Positions 1 through 8,749 of a stretch of DNA of 64,000 nt are shown here, one piece after another (the stretch's first letter is position 1; each line of letters starts with the position of its first letter). The stretch spans positions 1,674,001-1,738,000 of the forward strand of contig NZ_CANMVK010000001.1 of NCBI RefSeq assembly GCF_947501405.1. The letters are read 5' to 3'. The position numbers were made by a program, and so were the translations under genes. The notes beneath the pieces are model-generated. The model worked only from the letters and a program-made list of their open reading frames with translations, had not been told where the DNA came from and searched no databases. Origin of the DNA: an uncultured Hoeflea sp. Lineage in GTDB: Bacteria; Pseudomonadota; Alphaproteobacteria; Rhizobiales; Rhizobiaceae.

Positions 1-1751
1 ACCATTTTCATGACCGTGGTCTCGCCGGATCCCAACGACATCGCCAACACCGGCATCAAATCATCGTAGACGCCGAAGCGCTCTGCATACTCGGCCACCA
101 GGTTCATGCCCATGTCCTTGGCTAGGCGGACTGTCATCTGGTTTCGCGACCGTTCGATGCCAAGCCGCAGCGTCGACGGGCCGGCGGAACCACCGCCATA
201 GTTCTTGGGCTTCCACAATTCACCGCCAGACACCACCTCGATGGGCGCGTCAAGCACCACGGATGCCGGCGTGTAGCCATTGTCGAGAGCTGCCGCATAG
301 ACGAAGGGCTTGAAGGACGATCCGGGCTGACGCTGCGCCTGGGTGGCGCGGTTGAACTCCGACTGGGCAAACGAGAACCCGCCGACCAGCGCCAACACGC
401 GGCCGGTGTGCGGATCCATGGCGACCAGGGCGCCCTGAACCTTCGGCGGCTGGCGCAGGCGGAGCCGGGCCGCGCCCTCTTCCTCAAAGGGCTCGACATA
501 GACCACGTCGCCGGGCTTGAGGACGTCAGCGACCGATTTGACATTGCGCCGCTTGTCGTCAGGCAGATTGAGGCGGAACGCCCATTTCATATCGTCGGCA
601 AGGATCGTTCTGGTGTCGCGTTCCGCGCCAATGGCACCGGAGGCCTCGCGGCCAGGCCGCATGCCGACCTCGGCCTGACCCTCGTCGGCGGCCAGCACCA
701 CGGCGAGCGTCCACTCGGGCACGTCGCGCAAGGGGCGGATATCGCCCAGTTGCACGCCCCAATCACCGGCAATATCGATCCTTTGCACCGGACCGCGGAA
801 TCCGCGTCGTTCATCGTAGTTGAGCAGCCCCTTGTGCAACGCCTTGCGAGCCACGGCCTGCAGCTTGGGATCAAGCGTGGTGCGCACCGACAGCCCGCCC
901 CGGTAGAGTGCGTCCTTGCCGTAGCGGTCGATCATTTCACGGCGGACTTCCTCGGCGAAGAACTCCGAGGCGAACAGATAGGAGCCGGTGCGGCGCGGAT
1001 TGACGCCCAGCGGCAGCGCCTTGGCGTCGGCGCCATCGGCCTGGCTGACATAGCCGTTCTCGACCATGCGATCGATCACCCAGTTGCGGCGGTCGATCGC
1101 GCGTTCGGTGTTGCGAAACGGATGGTAGTTGTTGGGCGCCTTGGGAAGCGCTGCGAGATAGGCAGTCTCGGAAATCGTCAACTCATTGACCGACTTGTTG
1201 AAGTAAGTCAGCGCGGCGCCGGCGATGCCATAGGAGTTCAAGCCGAAGAAGATCTCGTTGAGATAGAGTTCGAGAATCCGGTCCTTGGAATAGGCCTGTT
1301 CGATGCGGAAGGAGAGGATGGCTTCCTTGATCTTGCGCTCATAGGTCTGATCGGAGGAAAGCAGAAAGTTCTTTGCGACCTGCTGGGTGATGGTCGACGC
1401 GCCCTGGCGGCCGCCGGTGCGGATGTTATTGACCACGGCCCTCGCCAGACCAACAGGATCGACGCCGGGATGGCGGTAGAAATTCTTGTCTTCAGCGGAC
1501 AGGAACGCCGCCTTCACCCGGTCGGGGATTGCCTGGATCGGCAGGAACAGACGCCGCTGCTCCGCATATTCGGCCATCAGATCCCCGGAGGCGGCATGCA
1601 CCCGCGTGGTAACCGGCGGCTCGTAGCTGTTGAGCACCTCATAGTCGGGCAGATCCTTGGAGACGTCGCCAATGTACCAGGCAACACCTGCTGCGACGAC
1701 CAGGAACAGCACGGTCCCGATCCCGAAGAAATATCCAATCAATCGTACCAT
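1..1751 (-). CDS. mrcA: Penicillin-binding protein 1A (C-terminus beyond window)
   Basis: Bifunctional class A PBP that polymerises lipid II and cross-links peptidoglycan in the periplasm. The first 583 codons are in the window; the rest runs off the left edge. The ATG at 1751 is followed by one N-terminal membrane anchor (about residues 4-24). The glycosyltransferase domain follows, with AEDKNFYRHPG around residue 90, GASTITQQVAKN and ELYLNEIFFG. The transpeptidase domain starts near residue 430 and holds the SxxK serine motif in PGSSFKPF. The SxN and KTG motifs should lie near or past the edge. The gene follows amiC on the same strand after 205 bp, the usual rhizobial order amiC-mrcA. Family identity is secure; the symbol mrcA (or ponA) is a naming choice. 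Confidence 0.95.
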   Translation of the reverse strand, partial: MVRLIGYFFGIGTVLFLVVAAGVAWYIGDVSKDLPDYEVLNSYEPPVTTRVHAASGDLMAEYAEQRRLFLPIQAIPDRVKAAFLSAEDKNFYRHPGVDPVGLARAVVNNIRTGGRQGASTITQQVAKNFLLSSDQTYERKIKEAILSFRIEQAYSKDRILELYLNEIFFGLNSYGIAGAALTYFNKSVNELTISETAYLAALPKAPNNYHPFRNTERAIDRRNWVIDRMVENGYVSQADGADAKALPLGVNPRRTGSYLFASEFFAEEVRREMIDRYGKDALYRGGLSVRTTLDPKLQAVARKALHKGLLNYDERRGFRGPVQRIDIAGDWGVQLGDIRPLRDVPEWTLAVVLAADEGQAEVGMRPGREASGAIGAERDTRTILADDMKWAFRLNLPDDKRRNVKSVADVLKPGDVVYVEPFEEEGAARLRLRQPPKVQGALVAMDPHTGRVLALVGGFSFAQSEFNRATQAQRQPGSSFKPFVYAAALDNGYTPASVVLDAPIEVVSGGELWKPKNYGGGSAGPSTLRLGIERSRNQMTVRLAKDMGMNLVAEYAERFGVYDDLMPVLAMSLGSGETTVMKM

Positions 1752-1956
1752 CAGTCAGCTACCGTTTGTTTTTTGACGACCGGTCCGGGATTGCTCGGTG
1801 CGGTCATTTGATTATGCCGTCCGGTTAGCCCGGACAATGTGCAGAAAATAGGGCCTGCCCCAGGATTGTGGGCAACAGCGGCATTTGTAGATCCGGTCGT
1901 TGCCAATCTATCACACCGACGGCCGCGCACCCAAGCCATCCATGACGCACGCCCGC

Positions 1957-3234
1957 TCATGGCCGGCCCGCCATAATGGTTTCACGATACTCAACGACCG
2001 ACTGCGCCAACAGACGCGCTGTCGATGTGCGCCAGGTCTCGTCATTGAGCATCTTCTCGTCGTCACGATTGGACAGATATCCCAGTTCGATCAACACCGA
2101 GGGCACATCCGGCGCCTGCAACACGCGGAACCCGGCATGGCGGTGCGGATTGTTGATCAGCCGGACCTGGCCCTCGAAGGAGCCGATCACCTGGCGCGCC
2201 AGTCCGGTGGAAAAGACGCGGGTTTCGGTGCGAGCCAGATCCACAAGGATGGCGGCCACCGCCTCGGGCGCATCCTCGAGACTGGCGCCGACCAGCGAAT
2301 CACCGGCGTTTTCCTGATCCGCCAGCGATTGCGCCATGGCGTCGGAGGCCTTGTCAGACAGGGTGTAGACGGTGGCGCCGCGCAACGACTTGATCCGGAT
2401 CGAATCAGCATGCAGCGACATCAGCAGATCGGCCTCCGCATGGCGGGCCTGGCGAACCCGGGCGGAGAGCGAGAGGAACTTGTCATCGGTGCGGGTCATG
2501 CTCACGCGAATGTCATCCTCATCCTCGAGCGCCTCCTTGAGCGCCTCGGCGAAGGCCAGTGTGACATCCTTTTCCATGGTGCCGGCGGGACCTTCGGCGC
2601 CGCCATCGATGCCGCCATGGCCGGGATCGATGACAATGGTCAGCACTTGATCTTCAGACGCATTGCCCGGCGTTGGGTCCGGATTTGTTGAAGGCCACTC
2701 GGTCTGGGCGGCCAATTTTGCAAACGCTTCCGGGTCAACCGCAATGGCGTCAAACACCAGGCGATGGATCGCGCCGTCTGCTTCAAGGCTGCTCGTGGCC
2801 ACTTCCAACCGGGCCGGTGCGGCAAGTTCCAGCACCATGCGCGCCCGCTCGCCGCCGACTGCGCCATATCTGAGCGCCTTGACCAGGCCGCGCGGGCTGA
2901 GGCTTTCGGGCTCGAATGCGAAGACGGTTTCAGGCAGATCGATCACCACGCGATCGGGCTGGGCGAGATAACGTACTTTAAATTCAGGGACTTGTTCAAA
3001 ATCAAGAACCAAGCGGAGGCGGTTGTCATCGCCTGCCATACGCGCGGCAATGGCCACCAGCGGTGCACCATTATCGGCTTCCGGCTCGGCTATTGCGGGC
3101 GACACCAGCGAAGCGGTGAGCGCCAGCAGGATCAAGAACGCGGCAAGACCGTGCCGGATCGTACTGGCGCAAAAGCACGGCACGGAGCCAAGCGCACCGC
3201 GCGCTCCCGACGTCTCCACCTTGCGCCTGTTCAT
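1957..3234 (-). CDS. amiC: N-acetylmuramoyl-L-alanine amidase with AMIN domain
   Basis: Zinc amidase that removes peptide stems from peptidoglycan at the division septum. About 425 residues from the ATG at 3234. There is a hydrophobic export segment (AAFLILLALTASLVSPAIA), then an AMIN domain (about 60-170, with LDFEQVPEF and YLAQPDRVVIDLP). The Amidase_3 catalytic domain begins at VIDPGHGGIDGGA (zinc His), followed by LSLHADS (zinc His) and ending in VLIELGYLSN, which carries the catalytic Glu. The frame is open further upstream (ATG at 3330 or 3444). I chose 3234 because it puts the signal segment near the N-terminus, but its ribosome site is weak and the start is uncertain. It lies upstream of mrcA and is divergent from rne. 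A CtrA-like motif lies upstream at 3359. Confidence 0.92.
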   Translation of the reverse strand: MNRRKVETSGARGALGSVPCFCASTIRHGLAAFLILLALTASLVSPAIAEPEADNGAPLVAIAARMAGDDNRLRLVLDFEQVPEFKVRYLAQPDRVVIDLPETVFAFEPESLSPRGLVKALRYGAVGGERARMVLELAAPARLEVATSSLEADGAIHRLVFDAIAVDPEAFAKLAAQTEWPSTNPDPTPGNASEDQVLTIVIDPGHGGIDGGAEGPAGTMEKDVTLAFAEALKEALEDEDDIRVSMTRTDDKFLSLSARVRQARHAEADLLMSLHADSIRIKSLRGATVYTLSDKASDAMAQSLADQENAGDSLVGASLEDAPEAVAAILVDLARTETRVFSTGLARQVIGSFEGQVRLINNPHRHAGFRVLQAPDVPSVLIELGYLSNRDDEKMLNDETWRTSTARLLAQSVVEYRETIMAGRP

Positions 3235-3358
3235 CACCAGCAATCGCTTGCCCTTTTCATTCCGCGGTCCGCTGCCCATCTGCACCGGACCGCTGCCCGC
3301 GCCGCAGTTGAGTGCTCCGAAGCGCTGCATCGATCCGTGCAATTGTGACCGATTCTGG

Positions 3359-3374
3359 TTAACCGCGCGTTTAC
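3359..3374 (-). promoter_or_regulatory. CtrA-like site upstream of the amidase gene
   Basis: The plus strand reads TTAA, seven bases, then TTTAC. The alphaproteobacterial CtrA consensus is TTAA-N7-TTAAC, so one base differs. It is about 125 bp upstream of the chosen amidase start. CtrA control of a septal amidase would make sense, but one degenerate site can occur by chance. Confidence 0.3.
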
Positions 3375-3764
3375 CATGTTTGCATTCGAAGATGTTTCGG
3401 AGCTGTAACCTGTGGTTGCTTTGCGGCAGGCCACCAGCCTTCAAGCGCGCACTCGATTTCAGCTTGCCAGAAAGCCCCTCACCTCATAAAAGCAGTGACT
3501 GGGAAAGTATTTTGACGGGATAGGTCTGTCACCCCTCCGGCCGCCGCCCGAACAGGGTCCACGGCGCCAGGAGCGCAGATCATCCGTCGTCCATGCAAAT
3601 CCTTCCCCAGAGCAGGCGGCTCACCGTTCTCATGTGGAGAACCCAATCGGCCTGTTCGTGCAAGGCAATAGGGCCGAAATTGCGGCAAGGCGAACTGCCT
3701 ATCACCGCAAACCGGCCGACACGCTGATTAAACCCGGCGAACCAGAATGTTCGCCATAACCTTC

Positions 3765-3796
3765 GCGGCATTTTTGCCGCATGTCCCATCCGGGAC
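3765..3796 (+). promoter_or_regulatory. Paired hairpins in the RNase E leader
   Basis: The 810 bp between the amidase start (3234) and the rne start (4045) has no convincing gene. It must hold the divergent promoters and a long rne 5' leader. Two small inverted repeats stand side by side: GCGGCA/TGCCGC (3765-3780) and GTCCC/GGGAC (3783-3796). rne leaders are autoregulatory in several bacteria (known for E. coli), so they could be part of a control structure, but this is inference. I see no other named element in the interval. Confidence 0.3.
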
Positions 3797-4044
3797 TTCC
3801 ATCGGTCCGCAAGGACTATACGCAAAATGAATTTCCGGCCGGCTTTTATGGTGCAAATGCGGATTTCCAACAGTTTGAACAGGCCCCGGGCGTCGATCGT
3901 CCCGGATCAGGCCGTTCCGCGCGCCACTCCCAGCCCTGCTCCGGAATATCTTTCATCCGGCACATGTCCGCGTCCGCCACTCACGCCCCGGCTTTCCGGG
4001 CGGAGATACGGTCCATTGCGGGCTTGCCGAGGAGCTCAATTTCA

Positions 4045-7000
4045 ATGGCAGAAAAAATGCTTATCGACGCCTCCCATCCCGAGGAGACCCGCGTCGTTGT
4101 CGTTCGTGGAAACCGCATAGAGGAATTCGATTTCGAATCGCAGCACAAGAAGCAGCTGCGCGGCAATATCTATCTCGCCAAGGTCACTCGCGTGGAGCCA
4201 TCGCTCCAGGCAGCCTTTGTCGACTATGGCGGCAACCGCCATGGCTTCCTGGCCTTTTCCGAAATTCACCCCGACTACTATCAGATCCCGCTGGCCGACC
4301 GACAGGCGCTGTTGCAGGCCGAGGCTGAAGATGCCGCCGGTGACGATGAATTCGACAATGCCGACGAACCGGAAACCGGCAAGTCGAAGTCACGGTCGCG
4401 CGGCAAGGCCAAATCCGCCAACGGCGACAAGGACGGCGAGGACGCGACGCAGTCGAAATCCCGCCCCAGGCGCTCGCGCCGCGGCAAGAAGAGTAGCGAC
4501 GAGACTGGAGCGGACCAGGCCGAGGGCGAACAGGCGGCAGCCGACGCGGCCAGCTCCGCGGAGCCCGAAGGTGAAGACGAGACCGTCAGCAAAGACAACG
4601 CGCCCACAGACATCGCCCCGAATGGTACCGCAGAAACACCCGCGCCTGAGATGGCGCAGAATGCCGGTGCAGACGCGGAAACCTCAGAAGCAGTTTCTGA
4701 GGATGCGCCCACCGGTGCCGACGATGCGGCAGAAAACGGTGACGAGGGCGATAATGACGGCGATGGCGATGGCAAGCCCACCAGCATGGCCGCCAATGTC
4801 GAAGCCGAGGAAGTTTCCGAACCCGCGCCGCGCCGCAAGCGCCGGAGCCGCAAGGACAAGGACGAGGACAACAGCGCCTCTGAAGACAATGGCTCGGATG
4901 ACGACGACGTCGAATCGGTTGGCTCCGAGGATGCACTGGAAGAGGTGCCGAGCCGCTCGCAGCGCAAGCCGCGCAAGCAGTACCGGATCCAGGAAGTCAT
5001 CAAGCGCAGACAGATCCTGCTGGTTCAGGTGGTCAAGGAAGAACGCGGCAACAAGGGGGCGGCGCTGACCACTTACCTGTCGCTGGCAGGCCGCTATTCC
5101 GTGCTGATGCCCAACACCGCGCGCGGCGGCGGCATTTCGCGCAAAATCACCAACCTGCCCGATCGCAAGCGTTTGAAGGAGATCGCCCGCGAACTGGAAG
5201 TGCCCAAGGGCATGGGCGTGATCCTGCGCACCGCTGGCGCTAACCGCACCAAGGTCGAGGTGAAGCGCGATTTCGAATATCTGATGCGGCTGTGGGAGAA
5301 TGTGCGCAATCTGACGCTGAAGTCGACCGCGCCAAGCCTCGTCTATGAAGAAGGCAGCCTGATCAAGCGTTCGATCAGGGATCTCTACAACAAGGACATC
5401 TCGGAAATCGTCGTCTCCGGCGAGGAAGGCTACCGCGAAGCCAAGGATTTCATGAAGATGCTGATGCCGAGCCACGCCAAAGTGGTTCAGCCCTATCGCG
5501 ATCTGCACCCGATCTTCGCGCGCTCTGGCATCGAGGCCCAGCTCGACCGCATGCTGCAGCCGCAGGTGACGCTCAAATCCGGCGGTTACATCATCATCAA
5601 CCAGACCGAGGCGCTGGTCGCCATCGACGTGAACTCGGGTCGCTCGACCCGCGAACATTCGATCGAGGACACGGCGCTGCAGACCAATCTGGAAGCCGCG
5701 GAAGAGGTGGCGCGCCAGCTCAGGCTGCGCGACCTGGCCGGGTTGATCGTGATCGACTTCATCGACATGGAAGAAAACCGCAACAACCGTGCGGTCGAAA
5801 AGAAGATGAAGGATTGCCTGAAGAACGACCGGGCGCGCATTCAGGTGGGCCGCATTTCGCATTTCGGGCTGTTGGAAATGTCGCGCCAGCGGATCCGTGC
5901 ATCGGTGCTCGAAAGCACCATGCAGGTCTGCCCGCAGTGCAGCGGCGCCGGTCACATAAGGTCCCAGTCCTCGGTGGCGCTGCATGTGTTGCGCGGTGTC
6001 GAGGAGCATCTTCTTAAAAACACCACCCACCACATCACCGTGCGCACCACGCCGGATACCGCGCTTTATATGCTCAACCACAAGCGCGACACGATTGTCG
6101 ATCTGGAAAACCGGTTCGGCGTGTCGATCAGCTTTGCCGCGGACGATGCCGTGGGCGCGCAGCACTTTGCGATCGACCGCGGCGCCGCTGTGGAAAAACC
6201 GGTCAATATCGACCACATCACGGTCAGCTCCTACGCCGAAGAAGACGATGACGACGTCGAGATCATTGCCGAGGAAGCCGAAGAAAGCGCTGACGCCCAG
6301 AGCGACGAGCGTCGCGAAGACGGCTCGGGCCGCAAGCGCCGTCGCAGACGCCGCCGCGGCGGGCGTAAATCCGAGGGTGAAAACGGCGACAGCGATGATC
6401 GCGCCGCTTCCTCTGATGACGACAATGGCGACGAGGCTGACGAGGGCGATGATGACAGCGCCAGCGACGCCGAGACCGTCGCCCGCGACGGCGATGCTGA
6501 CGGCGAAGCCGGACGCAGGGGCAAACGCCGCCGTCGCGGCAAACGCGGTGGCCGTCGGAACCGCGAGGAAGAGGCTTCCGCATCCGGCAGCGCAGACGCT
6601 GGCGATGACGGCGAAGCATCTGGCGCACAGGATGCAGAAACCGCCGAGACCGCTTCCGATGACGCAGATGCTACTCAGGAGGCGGCCGGAACCGATGGCA
6701 CCGCCGACGCCGCAGTGAGCGAAACGCAAGCTGAGGGCGAAGCGCCATCGGCGGAAGCGGCTGCGGACGAACCGCCGGCCAAGCCTGCCCGCAAGCGGCG
6801 TCGCACCAAGGCGCAGATCGCGGCCGATGAAGCCGCCAAGGCAGCCGAGAGCGAAGCTGCGGCTGACGCCACCGAGGCCGAAGAGGTGTCGGGCGATAGC
6901 GCGGCGGTGGCGGAAGCTGCAGTGGAAGCACCTGCAATCGTTGAGGACGCCGGCGAGAGCGCTGCTGATCCGGGCGCCAACCAGAATGCCGATCCGGCCG

Positions 7001-7155
7001 AGACCGATGAAGCGGCTGCCGAGGCGGAACGCCGTCGCCGTACGGACCTCGCCGCGATCGCCACCGCCCCGAAGGTGACCTCGTCATCGCCCAAGGCCGA
7101 TGAAGGCGAGAAGCCCAAAAAGGCCGGCTGGTGGCAAAAGCGCGGCTTCTTCTAA
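4045..7155 (+). CDS. rne: Ribonuclease E
   Basis: Endoribonuclease that starts mRNA decay and processes stable RNA; core of the degradosome. 1036 residues from the ATG at 4045, which has GAGGAG upstream and begins MAEKMLIDASHPEE as in rhizobial RNase E. The S1 domain starts near residue 35 (KKQLRGNIYLAKVTRVEPSL). It is interrupted by about 200 residues of alternating acidic and Arg/Lys-rich low complexity, a typical alphaproteobacterial insertion. The DNase I-like catalytic part includes ALVAIDVNSGR and GLIVIDFIDME. The zinc-link motif is CPQCSGAGH. The acidic/basic C-terminal scaffold ends in WWQKRGFF. The frame is open upstream to 3781, but that extension is unlike the family. A strong terminator follows. 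Confidence 0.97.
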   Translation: MAEKMLIDASHPEETRVVVVRGNRIEEFDFESQHKKQLRGNIYLAKVTRVEPSLQAAFVDYGGNRHGFLAFSEIHPDYYQIPLADRQALLQAEAEDAAGDDEFDNADEPETGKSKSRSRGKAKSANGDKDGEDATQSKSRPRRSRRGKKSSDETGADQAEGEQAAADAASSAEPEGEDETVSKDNAPTDIAPNGTAETPAPEMAQNAGADAETSEAVSEDAPTGADDAAENGDEGDNDGDGDGKPTSMAANVEAEEVSEPAPRRKRRSRKDKDEDNSASEDNGSDDDDVESVGSEDALEEVPSRSQRKPRKQYRIQEVIKRRQILLVQVVKEERGNKGAALTTYLSLAGRYSVLMPNTARGGGISRKITNLPDRKRLKEIARELEVPKGMGVILRTAGANRTKVEVKRDFEYLMRLWENVRNLTLKSTAPSLVYEEGSLIKRSIRDLYNKDISEIVVSGEEGYREAKDFMKMLMPSHAKVVQPYRDLHPIFARSGIEAQLDRMLQPQVTLKSGGYIIINQTEALVAIDVNSGRSTREHSIEDTALQTNLEAAEEVARQLRLRDLAGLIVIDFIDMEENRNNRAVEKKMKDCLKNDRARIQVGRISHFGLLEMSRQRIRASVLESTMQVCPQCSGAGHIRSQSSVALHVLRGVEEHLLKNTTHHITVRTTPDTALYMLNHKRDTIVDLENRFGVSISFAADDAVGAQHFAIDRGAAVEKPVNIDHITVSSYAEEDDDDVEIIAEEAEESADAQSDERREDGSGRKRRRRRRRGGRKSEGENGDSDDRAASSDDDNGDEADEGDDDSASDAETVARDGDADGEAGRRGKRRRRGKRGGRRNREEEASASGSADAGDDGEASGAQDAETAETASDDADATQEAAGTDGTADAAVSETQAEGEAPSAEAAADEPPAKPARKRRRTKAQIAADEAAKAAESEAAADATEAEEVSGDSAAVAEAAVEAPAIVEDAGESAADPGANQNADPAETDEAAAEAERRRRTDLAAIATAPKVTSSSPKADEGEKPKKAGWWQKRGFF

Positions 7156-7178
7156 GCGCTGGCACCCCGTCTGAAGTT

Positions 7179-7216
7179 GTGAGAACCCGGCCATCGCGCC
7201 GGGTTTTCTCATTTTT
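7179..7216 (+). terminator. Rho-independent terminator of rne
   Basis: GAGAACCCGG (7181-7190) pairs with CCGGGTTTTCTC (7199-7210) around a short loop and is followed by ATTTTT. It lies 25 bp after the rne stop codon. Confidence 0.88.
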
Positions 7217-7316
7217 GGGCCGTACCTCGTGATGTTTTGAGGCCCGACGTATATCGGGTGGGCGAGCCGGTGGAACCTTGAGACAAGGCTTTGGCCAACA
7301 ATCAAGGAACATCATC

Positions 7317-8081
7317 ATGCATTCTTTGCAAAACAAAACCGCCATTATCACCGGCGCCAGCGCCGGGATCGGTCGCGCCGCCGCCAAATTGTTCGCCAGC
7401 AACGGCGCCAAGGTCATCGTAGCCGCGCGGCGGCGGGATTTGCTCGACCAACTCGTTGGCGAGATTGAATCCAAGGGCGGACATGCCACGGCTATCGATG
7501 GCGATGTCCAAAGCGAAGCCTTTCATCGCGAACTGGCCGCAGAAGCAATGAGACTTCACGGCGGACTGGATATCGCATTCAACAATGCTGGAATCATGGG
7601 CACCCTCTGCCCGGTCCGGGATTTGTCGCTGGACGAATGGAATGAAACGATATCCACAAACCTGACGAGCGGCTTCCTCGCCGCCAAGCACCAGGTCCCG
7701 CTGCTCGAGAAGGCTGGCGGCGGGTCGTTGATTTTCACATCGAGCTTTGTCGGGCATACCGTGGGCATGCCATCCATGGCCGCCTATGCCGCAGCCAAAG
7801 CCGGATTGATCGGTCTCGTTCAAGTCCTCGCCGCGGAGCTCGGTCCAAGCAATATCCGCGTCAATGCTCTGCTGCCCGGTGGAACTGACACAGATATGGG
7901 GCGATCAGTGGCCAATACGCCTGAAACGCGGGCCTTTGTCGAAAACCTGCACGCGCTCAAGCGGATCGCGCAGCCGGAGGAAATCGCCCGGGCCGCGCTC
8001 TATCTTGGTTCGGATGCGGCGAGCTTCGTCACAGGTACGGCCATGCTGGTGGATGGCGGCGTGTCGATCACCCGCACCTGA
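7317..8081 (+). CDS. Short-chain dehydrogenase/reductase (SDR)
   Basis: NAD(P)-dependent oxidoreductase of the classical SDR family, 254 residues; substrate unknown. The N-terminal nucleotide-binding motif is TGASAGIGRAA (about 12-22). NNAGIMG (about 87-93) is the structural NAG motif. The catalytic Ser falls in TSSFVGH and the YxxxK motif in YAAAKAG (about 155). The protein ends with the usual VTGTAMLVDGG. The ATG at 7317 has AAGGAAC ten bases upstream. It stands alone between the rne terminator and a convergent GNAT gene, so the context gives no substrate clue. Confidence 0.93.
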   Translation: MHSLQNKTAIITGASAGIGRAAAKLFASNGAKVIVAARRRDLLDQLVGEIESKGGHATAIDGDVQSEAFHRELAAEAMRLHGGLDIAFNNAGIMGTLCPVRDLSLDEWNETISTNLTSGFLAAKHQVPLLEKAGGGSLIFTSSFVGHTVGMPSMAAYAAAKAGLIGLVQVLAAELGPSNIRVNALLPGGTDTDMGRSVANTPETRAFVENLHALKRIAQPEEIARAALYLGSDAASFVTGTAMLVDGGVSITRT

Positions 8082-8104
8082 GCGCGCCCGCACGCCGGAT
8101 CCGG

Positions 8105-8126
8105 ACGGCCGCATTGCTGCGGCCGT
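8105..8126. terminator. Hairpin between convergent genes
   Basis: A perfect 9-bp stem ACGGCCGCA/TGCGGCCGT with a 4-base loop lies between the SDR stop and the convergent GNAT stop. It is followed by TTTGG on the plus strand. Likely a (bidirectional) terminator, though the T tract is short. Confidence 0.55.
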
Positions 8127-8139
8127 TTGGCTTGGCCGC

Positions 8140-8691
8140 TCAGTTTTCCGGCTTCATTCGCTCCATGATCAGGGTCAGATTACCGGCGAAGCTGGCATGA
8201 CATTTTTCCGCGTAGCCATTCTTTTCCGCTACGCGAATGGACGCCCGGTGTTCCGGGTCGAATATGCACACGGTCCGGTCGGCGGCCAGGTTGCCGTCCC
8301 CCCACGTCAGAGCGGCGGCCACGGTTTCACTCGCCAGGCCGCGCCCATGGGCGTGCGAGGCGAGAACCCAGCCGATTTCCGGCCAACGGTCGATCGATGG
8401 CGAGATATCGCGCTTGTAACTGGCAAACCCGACTTCGCCAAGAAACGCGCCGGTGACCCGGTCCTCAACAACCCAGTAGCCGAAATTGAGCGCATGCCAA
8501 TGTCCTATGTAGCGCAGCAGGCGCGACCAGGATTCCGACCGGGTTGAGGTTTTGCCGGTAATGCGCCGAACCACATTCTCATCCGCCCACAACGCCGCTG
8601 AATTTTCAAAATCATCCAGCCGATGAGGACGCATGCGGGTTCGCGGCGTGATCAAGTCCGTTGGCCACTGGCCGTCAGTACCGGGCGGCAT
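8140..8691 (-). CDS. GNAT N-acetyltransferase (RimJ/RimL-like)
   Basis: Probable acetyl-CoA-dependent N-acyltransferase, 183 residues. It starts with TPRTRMRPHRLDDFE, typical of the RimJ/RimL (Acetyltransf_3) branch. The central strands YWVVEDRVTGAFLGEVGF and EIGWVLASHAHGRGLASE are the acetyl-CoA-binding region; HGRGLA stands for the Q/RxxGxG/A loop. The HRASIRVAEKNGY segment is the usual late helix. The acceptor could be a protein N-terminus or a small amine; nothing in the sequence decides. It converges on the SDR gene. Confidence 0.88.
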   Translation of the reverse strand: MPPGTDGQWPTDLITPRTRMRPHRLDDFENSAALWADENVVRRITGKTSTRSESWSRLLRYIGHWHALNFGYWVVEDRVTGAFLGEVGFASYKRDISPSIDRWPEIGWVLASHAHGRGLASETVAAALTWGDGNLAADRTVCIFDPEHRASIRVAEKNGYAEKCHASFAGNLTLIMERMKPEN

Positions 8692-8749
8692 TACGGCAAG
8701 CCCTGCAGTGCCGGGCCAGTCACGGCGGGCGCGAACATTCCCATACCGG

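Noticed and set aside
408-1811. 467-codon open frame opposite the PBP1A gene
   Set aside because: Antisense to a well-supported gene; composition is typical of GC-rich shadow frames.
4684-6729. 681-codon open frame on the minus strand opposite rne
   Set aside because: It is a by-product of the repetitive acidic/basic coding sequence of RNase E; its translation is low complexity and matches no family.
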